15,237 nucleotides of DNA from positions 12,023 through 27,259 of the forward strand of contig DOOI01000163.1 in NCBI GenBank assembly GCA_003512825.1, given 5' to 3'. The stretch comes from Paracoccaceae bacterium. GTDB taxonomy: Bacteria; Pseudomonadota; Alphaproteobacteria; Rhodobacterales; Rhodobacteraceae. Position 1 is the stretch's first letter. Every line of letters begins with the position of its first letter. The notes under the pieces were generated by a model that searched no databases, had not been told where the DNA came from, and saw only the letters and a program-made list of their open reading frames with translations. This document shows, piece by piece, positions 6,690-15,237 of this stretch. The position numbers and the translations under genes are program-made.

Positions 6690-7175
6690 ATGACCGAGAT
6701 TGAGATCCGAGATTTGGCGACCGGAGATGCAGGCTGGCTTTTGCTTCGCCATGGCCAGCTTTATGCCCGCGATGAAGGCTATAATCTTGAATTCGAAGCC
6801 GTCGTGGCAGAAATTCTCGCCGGGTTTATCCGCCATCGTCAGCCGGGGCGCGAGCGGGCCTTTATCGCGCATCGCGAGGACGATCGGCTGGGGTCGGTGT
6901 TTTGTGTGCAAGGATCTGCACCCGACATGGCCAAGCTGCGGCTCTTTCTCGTCGATCCGGCGGCGCGCGGCCTTGGCTTGGGGCGACGGCTCCTGTCCGA
7001 GTGCATGGGATGGGCGCGCGCGCAGGGCTATCACCGAATGGAGCTTTGGACCCATGAAAGCCACCGCGCCGCCTGTGCGCTTTACGCCGAGGCGGGCTGG
7101 CGGATGACAGGCCAAGAGGCAACCCACGCCTTTGGGCAGGATGTCGTGGATCAATTCTGGCAGGTGGATTTGTAG
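6690..7175 (+). CDS. GNAT family N-acetyltransferase
   Basis: A 161-residue GCN5-related acetyltransferase. The acetyl-CoA pyrophosphate loop is RGLGLGRRLL (93-102), after the strand MAKLRLFLVDPAA (80-92). The C-terminal part (YHRMELWTHESHRAACALYAEAGWRMTG) is the usual beta5/alpha4 region with a Tyr in the general-acid position. The opening RDLATGDAGWLLLRHGQLYARDEGYNLEFEAVVAEI resembles the GNAT half of MarR-GNAT fusion proteins of other bacteria. Here it stands alone with no MarR domain. The start ATG 6690 has GGCAGGG upstream; longer in-frame starts lack family similarity. The substrate is unknown. Confidence 0.9.
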   Translation: MTEIEIRDLATGDAGWLLLRHGQLYARDEGYNLEFEAVVAEILAGFIRHRQPGRERAFIAHREDDRLGSVFCVQGSAPDMAKLRLFLVDPAARGLGLGRRLLSECMGWARAQGYHRMELWTHESHRAACALYAEAGWRMTGQEATHAFGQDVVDQFWQVDL

Positions 7176-7281
7176 CCGGGCGCGGCGCTGGTTGGCTCCG
7201 GTGCTGTGCCGTCACCATGGCCCATGCCAAGGCCGTCAGAAATCGCGCGCCATGTCTCGCCTTCGAAGGCCGGAAAGGGTC

Positions 7282-7310
7282 TTGCAATCATCGCCAGCGA
7301 GGGCTAAACG
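7282..7310 (+). promoter_or_regulatory. Promoter of tRNA-His
   Basis: TTGCAA at 7282-7287 and TAAACG at 7305-7310 are 17 bases apart, ending 11 bases before the tRNA. The discriminator after the -10 is very GC-rich (GCCCCCC), typical of stringently controlled stable-RNA promoters. The remaining gap 7176-7281 shows nothing recognisable. Confidence 0.55.
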
Positions 7311-7321
7311 GCCCCCCAAGT

Positions 7322-7398
7322 GCCGCCTTAGCTCAGTTGGTTAGAGCACCAGATTGTGGATCTGGGGGTCTCCCGTTCAAGTCGGGAAGGCGGTACCA
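7322..7398 (+). tRNA. tRNA-His (anticodon GTG), CCA encoded
   Basis: A 77-base cloverleaf is complete. The acceptor GCCGCCT pairs with AGGCGGT (first pair G-U). The D arm is GCTC/GAGC, and the anticodon stem CCAGA/TCTGG closes the loop TTGTGGA with anticodon GTG at 7356-7358. The T stem TCCCG/CGGGA closes TTCAAGT, and CCA is at 7396-7398. The base before the first G is T and the discriminator is A73. The universal G-1:C73 identity pair of tRNA-His is therefore absent, as described for a large alphaproteobacterial clade. It ends six bases from the stop of the convergent oxyR gene. Confidence 0.97.
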
Positions 7399-7404
7399 CT
7401 TCCC

Positions 7405-8313
7405 TCAAACCTCCTGCCGTATCTGTGCGCCTGTCGCGCGCAGCACTTCCGACACCAGCGTCAGTTGCTTTGCCAATGGGCTGGTCCGTCGCCATACCAT
7501 TCCAATCGTCCGCTTCGGTTGCGGATCGCGAAACGCGGCGACAGCCACCGCCGCCGACCGGGTCTCTACGGGCACCGCCATTTCTGGAATCAGCGTCACC
7601 CCAATGCCTGCCCCCACCATCTGAACCAGCGTGGACAGCGACGACCCCTCCAGCCATTCGCGCGGTGCGCCAGCTTGCCCCATATCGCAAAACGAAAGCG
7701 CCTGATCGCGAAAACAATGCCCTTCCTCCAAAAGCAACAGCCGCATCTCGCGCAGACGCTCCCGATCCGGCACCGGCTTGAGCCGATCCGCTTCCGGGCG
7801 CACCAACATGAACACTTCCGAAAACAGCGGCACCTCAATCAATGATGGCTCCGAGACGGGCAGGGCGACAATCGCAGTATCAAGCCGCCCCTCGGCCAAT
7901 TCCTGCAACAGCTTTGGCGTGACCGTCTCTCGGATCTGCAAGTCCAACCCCGCATAGTCCCGCCCCAATGCGCCAATGAATGCAGGCAGCAGATAGGGGG
8001 CAATGGTCGGAATCACCCCGATCCGCAGACGCCCCGCCAATGTGTCCCCTGCGGCGCGGGCCAAATCCTCCAACTCATCGACAGCGCGCAAGATTTCCCG
8101 CGCCCGCTCCACCAATTCCGCGCCAAACCGCGTTAGCCGCACCTGCCGTGCCCCACGCTCCACCAATGGCACCCCAAGCCCGGCTTCCAGCTCCTTGATC
8201 TGCATCGACAGCGCAGGTTGCGAAATCGCACTGACTTCCGCCGCCCGGCCAAAATGGCGCAAACGGGCCAAGGCCTCGAAATATCTCAATTGTTTTAGCG
8301 TGACCTTGTTCAT
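7405..8313 (-). CDS. oxyR: OxyR, LysR-family hydrogen-peroxide sensor and regulator
   Basis: A 302-residue LysR regulator. The N-terminal winged helix-turn-helix (about 1-60, LKQLRYFEALARLRHFGRAA then SQPALSMQIKELEAGLG) binds DNA. The effector domain (about 92-300) contains LLLEEGHCFRDQALSFCDM with Cys200 and Cys209. These sit at the places of the peroxide-sensing disulfide pair of E. coli OxyR (199 and 208), so this is a redox sensor and not a generic LysR. The start is ATG 8313; a TTG two codons upstream is also in frame, and neither has a strong ribosome site. It is transcribed divergently from katG across about 120 bases, the classic regulator-target arrangement. OxyR probably controls both genes from that gap. 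Confidence 0.93.
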   Translation of the reverse strand: MNKVTLKQLRYFEALARLRHFGRAAEVSAISQPALSMQIKELEAGLGVPLVERGARQVRLTRFGAELVERAREILRAVDELEDLARAAGDTLAGRLRIGVIPTIAPYLLPAFIGALGRDYAGLDLQIRETVTPKLLQELAEGRLDTAIVALPVSEPSLIEVPLFSEVFMLVRPEADRLKPVPDRERLREMRLLLLEEGHCFRDQALSFCDMGQAGAPREWLEGSSLSTLVQMVGAGIGVTLIPEMAVPVETRSAAVAVAAFRDPQPKRTIGMVWRRTSPLAKQLTLVSEVLRATGAQIRQEV

Positions 8314-10599
<2,286 letters not shown>

Positions 10600-10621
10600 T
10601 CCATCCTGTCGCAACGCATCA

Positions 10622-10649
10622 GGGCGTCCCTTCGGGGGCGCCCTTTTTT
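10622..10649 (+). terminator. Intrinsic terminator of katG
   Basis: A nine-pair stem, GGGCGTCCC (10622-10630) with the GGGGCGCCC side (10635-10643), encloses a stable TTCG tetraloop. A run of six T follows at 10644-10649. It lies 22 bases after the katG stop. Confidence 0.92.
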
Positions 10650-10659
10650 GTGGGCCGGA

Positions 10660-10917
10660 TCAAAACCGATAGGTCAGCACACAGCCCGCTCCGGTGGCCC
10701 AGATGTCGCGCCGATCCACCACGCCGCCAAAGCGCCCATCTGCCACCTCTTTCGCCACCCCGACCGCCAAACTGGCGGCACAAGCCTGCAACGGCGTGCC
10801 CCCTTGATGCTGCACATAATGCGCCACAGCCGCCCCGGCGATGAAATGGGTTGTCTTGTCCGGGGCCGAACACCCCGCCAACATAATGAAACCAACCAGA
10901 AAAACACGTGCAGGCAT
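10660..10917 (-). CDS. Small lipoprotein, YfiM/DUF2279-like
   Basis: An 85-residue protein from ATG 10917; an in-frame TTG at 10935 is less likely. It opens with a short lipoprotein signal, MPARVFLVGFIMLAGC, with lipobox LAGC and acceptor Cys16. The mature part (THFIAGAAVAHYVQHQGG, then GVAKEVADGRFGGVVDRRDIWATGAG) has the His/Lys-Glu/Asp pattern of YfiM-like periplasmic lipoproteins, which are of unknown function. It converges on katG and ends just past the katG terminator. The next minus-strand gene upstream ends 134 bases away, so the two might be co-transcribed. Confidence 0.75.
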   Translation of the reverse strand: MPARVFLVGFIMLAGCSAPDKTTHFIAGAAVAHYVQHQGGTPLQACAASLAVGVAKEVADGRFGGVVDRRDIWATGAGCVLTYRF

Positions 10918-11051
10918 GGCAAGGCACCAAGTCAAAGGGGTGCCGCATTCTGCGGGCGCGATGGCCTCACCCTACGCGCATTGCCAAGGCAAACCCAGTA
11001 CAGCCTTAACAAAGGGTTAACGCCCGCACATCTCCACCCTGACCGGGTGGC

Positions 11052-11348
11052 TCAGCGCGTCACCGCCACTTCCCCAGTCAGCGCGCCAGTGAGCCGATCA
11101 AAAACCAAGATCCGCCCCTCCTGCGTCACCACCAAGAACATCGTGGCCGTCACGGTCACCGCCTCCACCTGCGCGCCATCGGGCAAAGTGATCTCTTCAG
11201 GTAACTTTGGTGCTTGCGCCTGCAAACGGGTGACAAGCAAGAAGATGATGACTAGAACGCCCAAAATCATCACGCCCGTCAACGTCATCACGAGGCCCTT
11301 CAAAAACCTCAGGCTCGGCGGCAACGCCTCTTCAGGAGTGTTATCCAT
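11052..11348 (-). CDS. Single-span membrane protein (DUF6476-like)
   Basis: A 98-residue protein starting MDNTPEEALPPSLRFLKG. One transmembrane helix (about 18-40, LVMTLTGVMILGVLVIIFLLV) is followed by a small beta-rich domain, LPEEITLPDGAQVEAVTVTATMFLVVTQEGRILVFDRLTG, probably periplasmic. I match it to a Rhodobacterales family without known function. The ATG at 11346-11348 shares two bases with the ATG of the divergent pseudouridine synthase. An AAGAAGG ribosome site lies nine bases upstream, inside that other gene. A six-pair hairpin CCACCC/GGGTGG at 11034-11050 abuts the stop but has no T-run. Confidence 0.82.
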   Translation of the reverse strand: MDNTPEEALPPSLRFLKGLVMTLTGVMILGVLVIIFLLVTRLQAQAPKLPEEITLPDGAQVEAVTVTATMFLVVTQEGRILVFDRLTGALTGEVAVTR

Positions 11349-12384
11349 GAGCGCGGACCTTCTTCGTTTCACCATCGCGGCCGAACCACCGCCCCGCCTT
11401 GATAAGGCGCTTTCCCGCGATGTGCCAGCATCCGCAGATCTGTCGCGCACCCGCATCACGCGGCTCCTCGCCGAGGGGGAAATCCGCATCAACGGTCAGG
11501 TCGTCACCGATCCCAAAGCCAAACTCAGCGAAGGCGACGAAGTCGAAATCGGCCTGCCCGAAGCCATCGAGATCGACACGGTCGCCCAAGAAATCCCGCT
11601 CTCGGTGATCTATGAAGACGCGGAACTCATCGTCATCGACAAACCCGCAGGCATGGTCGTGCATCCCGCGCCGGGCAGCCCCGACCAAACGCTGGTCAAT
11701 GCGCTCCTGCATCATTGCGGTGACAGCCTCTCGGGTATCGGCGGCGAAAAACGCCCCGGCATCGTGCACCGCATCGACAAAGAAACCTCCGGCTTGCTGG
11801 TGGTCGCAAAAACCGACCGCGCCCATCACGCGCTGGCGCTGCAATTTGAAAAACACACCGCCGAGCGTGCCTATCTGGCGATCTGCCACGGCGTCCCAGA
11901 CGCGGGCGACCCCCGCTTGCGTGGCCTGCCGGGGATCAGTTTTGAACAAGGGGCCGTGCTGAAAATCACCACCCAATTGGCGCGCCACAAAACCGACCGT
12001 CAGCGCCAAGCCGTCACCTTTCACGGGGGCCGTCACGCAATCACCCGCGCCCGCGTTCTGGAAGTGCTGGGCACACCCGCCGCCGTCGCCTTGATCGAAT
12101 GCCGCCTTGAAACCGGGCGCACCCACCAGATCCGCGTTCACATGGCACATGCGGGCCACGGGCTCTTGGGGGATCCGCTCTATGGTGGTCGGCGCAAACT
12201 GCCACAGAAATCGCTGCCAGCCGGAGCCGCAGAAGCCGCCGAAGCCTTTCCTCGCCAAGCATTGCACGCCGCCACACTGGGCTTCGCGCACCCCGTCAGC
12301 GGCGAGATGCTGCGCTTCGAGGCACCGCTGCCCGCTGATATGGTGGCGCTGCTGGCTCAATTACGGGGCGAAACCGCCTCCTGA
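11347..12384 (+). CDS. RluA-family rRNA pseudouridine synthase (RluD-type, with S4 domain)
   Basis: A 345-residue enzyme that isomerises uridines, most likely in 23S rRNA helix 69 if it is the RluD orthologue. An N-terminal S4 RNA-binding domain (about 17-75, RLDKALSRDV then RTRITRLLAEGEIRINGQ) precedes the catalytic domain. Motifs are IVIDKPAGMVVHPAPG (95-110), GIVHRIDKETSGLLVVAKTD (138-157) with catalytic Asp144, RAYLAICHG, and the closing ETGRTHQIRVHMAHAGHGLLGDPLYGG (255-281). The start ATG has AGGAG (11334-11338) eight bases upstream. The target site, and so the name rluD, is inferred from domain order only. rpoH follows on the same strand after about 150 bases. Confidence 0.93.
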   Translation: MSADLLRFTIAAEPPPRLDKALSRDVPASADLSRTRITRLLAEGEIRINGQVVTDPKAKLSEGDEVEIGLPEAIEIDTVAQEIPLSVIYEDAELIVIDKPAGMVVHPAPGSPDQTLVNALLHHCGDSLSGIGGEKRPGIVHRIDKETSGLLVVAKTDRAHHALALQFEKHTAERAYLAICHGVPDAGDPRLRGLPGISFEQGAVLKITTQLARHKTDRQRQAVTFHGGRHAITRARVLEVLGTPAAVALIECRLETGRTHQIRVHMAHAGHGLLGDPLYGGRRKLPQKSLPAGAAEAAEAFPRQALHAATLGFAHPVSGEMLRFEAPLPADMVALLAQLRGETAS

Positions 12385-12536
12385 GCCTGCACGACTGCGT
12401 GAATGGCTGTCACAAACCTTCTATTGCCATTAAGAATGCTTTCATTTTTCGGTAGAAAACTGGGGCAGACCTTGTAACCAAAGGCTCCGCTCCTTACCTC
12501 AGATGTTAACAGGATAAACATTGGGAGGCTCGAAAC

Positions 12537-13433
12537 ATGAGCAGCTACACAAACCTGCCCGCGCCCTCACCCGAAGGCGGGCTCAACCGCTATCTGCAAC
12601 AGATCCGCAAATTTCCGCTCCTCGAGCCGGAAGAAGAATACATGCTGGCCAAACGCTGGGTCGAAGACCAAGACAGCACCGCCGCGCACCGCCTCGTCAC
12701 CTCCCACCTCCGCCTCGCGGCCAAGATCGCCATGGGCTATCGTGGCTATGGCCTGCCGCAGGCCGAAGTGATCTCGGAAGCGAATGTCGGTCTGATGCAG
12801 GCGGTCAAACGCTTTGACCCCGAGCGCGGCTTCCGTCTTGCCACCTATGCCATGTGGTGGATCCGCGCCTCGATCCAGGAATATATCCTGCGCTCATGGT
12901 CGCTGGTCAAACTGGGCACCACCTCGGGTCAAAAGAAACTGTTCTTCAACCTTCGCAAGGCCAAGGCAAAGATTGGCGCACTCGAAGAGGGGGATCTGCG
13001 CCCCGAACATGTGCAAAAAATCGCCACCGACCTTGGCGTGACCGAGGACGAAGTTGTGTCGATGAACCGCCGCCTCTCGGGCGGGGATGCCTCGCTGAAT
13101 GCCACAGTCGGCTCTGACGGCGAAGGCACGATGCAATGGCAAGACTGGCTCGAAGACGAAGGCGCCGATCAAGCCGGCGATTACGAAGAGCGCGACGAAC
13201 TCGACGCCCGCCGTGCGCTCTTGGTGCAGGCCATGTCCGTGCTCAATGAGCGCGAGCGCGATATCCTGACCCAACGCCGCCTGAGCGACGAGACCGTCAC
13301 TCTCGAAGACCTCTCGGCCCGCTATGATGTCAGCCGCGAGCGGATCCGTCAGATCGAGGTGCGCGCCTTTGAAAAGCTGCAAGAGCGCATGCAGGAATTG
13401 GCCCGCGGCAAAGGCATGCTCGAACAAGCCTGA
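12537..13433 (+). CDS. rpoH: RNA polymerase sigma-32 (heat-shock) factor RpoH
   Basis: A 298-residue group 3 sigma factor. Region 2 (about 50-120) has SHLRLAAKIAMGYRGYGLP, EANVGLMQAVKRFDPERGFR and LATYAMWWIRASIQEYILRSW. The RpoH box, QKKLFFNLRK (132-141), is specific to sigma-32 and separates it from the housekeeping sigma. Region 4 (about 225-285) ends with the -35 binding helix-turn-helix LEDLSARYDVSRERIRQIEVRAFEKL. The start has a GGGAGG ribosome site at 12523-12528. The 152-base leader 12385-12536 is AT-richer; a weak TTGTAA-N16-TTACCT pair (12472-12499) is the best promoter guess. Its products would include chaperones and proteases outside this window. Rhodobacterales often carry two rpoH genes, and which one this is was not resolved. 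Confidence 0.96.
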   Translation: MSSYTNLPAPSPEGGLNRYLQQIRKFPLLEPEEEYMLAKRWVEDQDSTAAHRLVTSHLRLAAKIAMGYRGYGLPQAEVISEANVGLMQAVKRFDPERGFRLATYAMWWIRASIQEYILRSWSLVKLGTTSGQKKLFFNLRKAKAKIGALEEGDLRPEHVQKIATDLGVTEDEVVSMNRRLSGGDASLNATVGSDGEGTMQWQDWLEDEGADQAGDYEERDELDARRALLVQAMSVLNERERDILTQRRLSDETVTLEDLSARYDVSRERIRQIEVRAFEKLQERMQELARGKGMLEQA

Positions 13434-13472
13434 CCCGTCCCGACGGGACCAGAGATTGATCTTGATCTGAAC

Positions 13473-13510
13473 CGGGAGGGGGGCAAGGCTCACCCTCCCG
13501 TTTTCGTTTT
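13473..13510 (+). terminator. Intrinsic terminator of rpoH
   Basis: CGGGAGGG (13473-13480) pairs perfectly with CCCTCCCG (13493-13500), followed by TTTTCGTTTT. A smaller hairpin, GTCCC/GGGAC at 13437-13449, comes just before it. Confidence 0.88.
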
Positions 13511-13660
13511 CAATCGAAAAATTTTATTGGTTTTCCTGACCGCAAGTTCGGGTTTGCGTCATGACTGAAGCCAGACGCCAACCATACGCAAAACAGACGT
13601 GTTGCATCGGCTTTTCGGCAGCCGCGCGCCCCGTTAGGATTGGAACAAAGGGGAGCAAAA

Positions 13661-14584
13661 ATGGCGCCGTTGTATTTTCATTTACCCGGCAACTGGCTGG
13701 AAAAGCCCTCCGAAATGTTGCCATTTTATCAAAAGCTTACCGCAGGGCTGGCCGATCGCGCCGAGGTGCGTCTGGTGGAAATGTCCCGCGATGGCTTGGC
13801 CGAACGGATCACGGGCACGCCCGGTGTGCATATTCTTAACCATGGTCGGATAGAACATCCACGCTCCCTAAATGCTGGAATCGCCTATGTTTATCCGTTC
13901 TGGCATTTGGATCCTTTGGGAATTCGGGCGTTTTCGTCGATTGGCGCAGTTCGGTTTCGCGCCGGGGAGGTTGATGGCGAGGCCGCGCAGGTGTTTTTTC
14001 AGCGGCTCAAGGGGCGCATGGTCGGGGGCCGCATCTCCCGCTATGAGCAACCGCCCGAACGCGAGGTTTTGCCCAAAGCGGGTGCGGCGATCTTTTTGCA
14101 ATCCGAGGGTCATCGGGTGGTCGGCGAGACGCTCTATCTTGATCGCTGGACCATGGTGCGCGCGGTTCTGGAAGCGGTGCAAACCCCCGTTTTGGTCAAA
14201 CCGCATCCGCGCGATTTTGATCCCGAAACCGGGGCGAAACTTGAAAAACTGATGGCCGAATTTCGCCATTTATCTGTGACAACGGCCAATATTCACGATG
14301 TCTTGCAGGCAACAGAGCGGGTCGTGACAATCAATTCCGCCGTGGGAATCGAAGCGTATTTGTATCGCAAGCCATTGATTTTATGCGGTAAAGCAGACTT
14401 TCATCACATTGCGGACGTGGTGCAAACGCCACAGGCATTGCAAGACGCCCTGCACAAAGAGGTGTCAGGGCGCCCCTATGCCAAATATATTCACTGGTAT
14501 TTCGGCCAACAGTGTTTGAACGCGGGCGCCGCCGATTTGGTTGATCGCGCGTGGGCGCGGATCGCACCATTATTTTTGCAATGA
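13661..14584 (+). CDS. Capsular polysaccharide biosynthesis/export family protein
   Basis: A 307-residue protein starting MAPLYFHLPGNWLEKPSEM, with AAAGGGGAG six bases before the ATG. The C-terminal half carries the signature of the capsule synthesis family (PF05159 type): AAIFLQSEGHRV, PVLVKPHPRDFDPETGAKL, and VVTINSAVGIEAYLYRKP followed by LILCGKADFHHIADVV. This is a GT-B-like sugar-nucleotide-binding fold seen in KpsS/KpsC-type Kdo transferases. No signal peptide or membrane helix is seen. It has no capsule neighbours here, which is unusual. Sequence around 13510-13660 is somewhat AT-richer than its surroundings. It is related at superfamily level, not closely, to the broken gene at 1-1034. 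The exact reaction is unknown. Confidence 0.82.
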   Translation: MAPLYFHLPGNWLEKPSEMLPFYQKLTAGLADRAEVRLVEMSRDGLAERITGTPGVHILNHGRIEHPRSLNAGIAYVYPFWHLDPLGIRAFSSIGAVRFRAGEVDGEAAQVFFQRLKGRMVGGRISRYEQPPEREVLPKAGAAIFLQSEGHRVVGETLYLDRWTMVRAVLEAVQTPVLVKPHPRDFDPETGAKLEKLMAEFRHLSVTTANIHDVLQATERVVTINSAVGIEAYLYRKPLILCGKADFHHIADVVQTPQALQDALHKEVSGRPYAKYIHWYFGQQCLNAGAADLVDRAWARIAPLFLQ

Positions 14585-14639
14585 AATCGCCGCATTATTG
14601 CCTATGATCGGGGGGCAACACAGGGGAAAGGGGCTGGAA

Positions 14640-14909
14640 ATGGCGGGGGGATGGGCTCCCGATGGGGCCGTGAACGCGCAAATCGAGGCCTCCATCGAGG
14701 ATGAGCTGGCCCGTCTCAAGGCGCGGAAAACCTATGTCGGCGAGAGCTTGATCGACTGTGCCGAATGCGGCGAGGAAATCGCCGAAGCCCGCCGTTTGGC
14801 CTTGCCGGGGGTCAAGCTGTGCATTGAATGCCAAAGCGCGCGTGACGGAAAATCCAAGATCCGTGGTGGCATTAATCGGCGTGGGTCAAAAGATAGTCAG
14901 TTGAAATAA
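14640..14909 (+). CDS. DksA/TraR-family C4 zinc-finger protein (YbiI-like)
   Basis: An 89-residue protein. The start ATG 14640 gives MAGGWAPDGAVNAQIEASIEDEL, which matches the N-terminus of E. coli YbiI-type proteins; upstream in-frame ATGs (such as 14604) do not. The zinc finger uses Cys40, Cys43, Cys61 and Cys64 (CAEC, then LCIEC), and the tail GGINRRGSKDSQLK is typical of this subgroup. It lacks the long coiled-coil with acidic tip of DksA, so a direct DksA role at the RNA polymerase channel is uncertain. A purine-rich ribosome site (GGGGAAAGGGG) precedes it. Confidence 0.9.
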   Translation: MAGGWAPDGAVNAQIEASIEDELARLKARKTYVGESLIDCAECGEEIAEARRLALPGVKLCIECQSARDGKSKIRGGINRRGSKDSQLK

Positions 14910-14923
14910 CAGCCTTTTTGTGG

Positions 14924-14958
14924 CCTCTCGCAGCGCCGACGATCCGCGCTGCGAGAGG
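14924..14958. terminator. Strong hairpin between convergent genes, probable transcription stop
   Basis: Perfect 13-base arms, CCTCTCGCAGCGC (14924-14936) and GCGCTGCGAGAGG (14946-14958), enclose a nine-base loop. It lies between the stops of the zinc-finger gene (plus) and the peptidase gene (minus). No T-run follows it on either strand, so intrinsic termination is not certain. Confidence 0.55.
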
Positions 14959-14965
14959 TGTCGCC

Positions 14966-15237
14966 TCACTCTTCCATGGCTTCCAGCTCGTCGATAAAGC
15001 CCGAGATCATCGACAGGCCCTTGTCCCAAAACTTTGGATCGCTGGCATCAAGGCCGAAGGGGGCCAGCAGGTCTTTGTGGTGCATCGACCCACCCGCTTT
15101 CAGCATGGCAAAATATTTGTCCTGAAACCCTTCTGGCGCGTCCTGATAGGCCGCATAGAGCGCGTTGACCAAGCCATCGCCAAAGGCATAGGCATAGACA
15201 TAGAAGGGCGAATGCACGAAGAGCGGGATATAGGCAC
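14966..15237 (-). CDS. pepF: M3-family oligoendopeptidase (PepF-type), C-terminal end
   Basis: The frame is open from the right edge and encodes the last 90 or so residues of the protein: AYIPLFVHSPFYVYAYAFGDGL, then VNALYAAYQDAPEGFQDKYFAMLKAGGSMHHKDLLAPFGLD and ASDPKFWDKGLSMISGFIDELEAMEE. This matches the C-terminal part of bacterial M3B oligoendopeptidase F enzymes, in particular the FYVYAYAFGD segment and the KAGGS...L...G.D..DP.FW pattern. The zinc motif HEXXH lies upstream, outside the window. These are cytoplasmic zinc peptidases acting on short peptides. Confidence 0.9.
   Translation of the reverse strand, partial: AYIPLFVHSPFYVYAYAFGDGLVNALYAAYQDAPEGFQDKYFAMLKAGGSMHHKDLLAPFGLDASDPKFWDKGLSMISGFIDELEAMEE

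Noticed and set aside
11003..11020. TTAAC/GTTAA inverted repeat near 11005-11019
   Set aside because: Only five-base arms in an AT-rich spot; too short to call an operator or terminator.
11341..12360. 339-codon minus-strand frame opposite the pseudouridine synthase
   Set aside because: Antisense shadow; Gly/Phe/Gln-rich with no family match, and it would overlap the DUF6476-like gene.

Overview
The window looks like chromosomal DNA from an alphaproteobacterium of the Rhodobacterales (Roseobacter/Rhodobacter group). This rests on four things: the GC-rich codon use, the RibE/RibB/RibH/NusB gene order, a tRNA-His with A73 and no G at position -1, and an SOS box of the alphaproteobacterial GTTC-N7-GTTC type. 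It is mostly a housekeeping region. I see no insertion sequence, phage module, CRISPR array or obvious foreign island.

Layout. Bases 1-1034 (minus) hold a capsule polysaccharide export/biosynthesis gene. It is cut by one in-frame amber codon and runs off the left edge. Bases 1177-5154 (plus) form a riboflavin-biosynthesis block: riboflavin synthase (ribE), a Tat-exported metallo-beta-lactamase-fold hydrolase, a DHBP synthase carrying a degenerate GTP cyclohydrolase II domain (ribB), lumazine synthase (ribH) and the antitermination factor nusB. A small two-helix membrane protein follows (5339-5677). Next comes a non-coding stretch that folds like 6S RNA (about 5692-5858), then an SOS-box-controlled MmcB-type DNA repair gene (5953-6411). 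A convergent 63-residue DUF6324-like gene, a GNAT acetyltransferase and tRNA-His (7322-7398) complete the middle section.

Bases 7405-10599 carry a peroxide-response pair: oxyR (minus) divergent from katG (plus), with a strong intrinsic terminator after katG. Then come a small lipoprotein and a single-helix DUF6476-like protein (both minus). The start codon of the DUF6476-like gene overlaps that of a divergent RluA-family pseudouridine synthase. The heat-shock sigma factor rpoH follows, with its own terminator. The right end has a second capsule-family protein, a YbiI-type DksA/TraR zinc-finger protein, and the C-terminal end of an M3-family oligoendopeptidase (minus) running off the edge.

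How the parts work together. RibB, RibH and RibE supply three steps of riboflavin synthesis. Active GTP cyclohydrolase II (ribA) and ribD must lie elsewhere. OxyR/KatG, RpoH, the SOS-linked MmcB and 6S RNA make this neighbourhood rich in stress-response functions, although they are separate transcription units.

I did not find a convincing wholly new system. The observations most worth a second look are the amber-interrupted capsule gene, the catalytically dead RibA-like domain, the 6S RNA locus, the non-canonical tRNA-His, the SOS box at mmcB, and the overlapping divergent start codons at 11346-11349.
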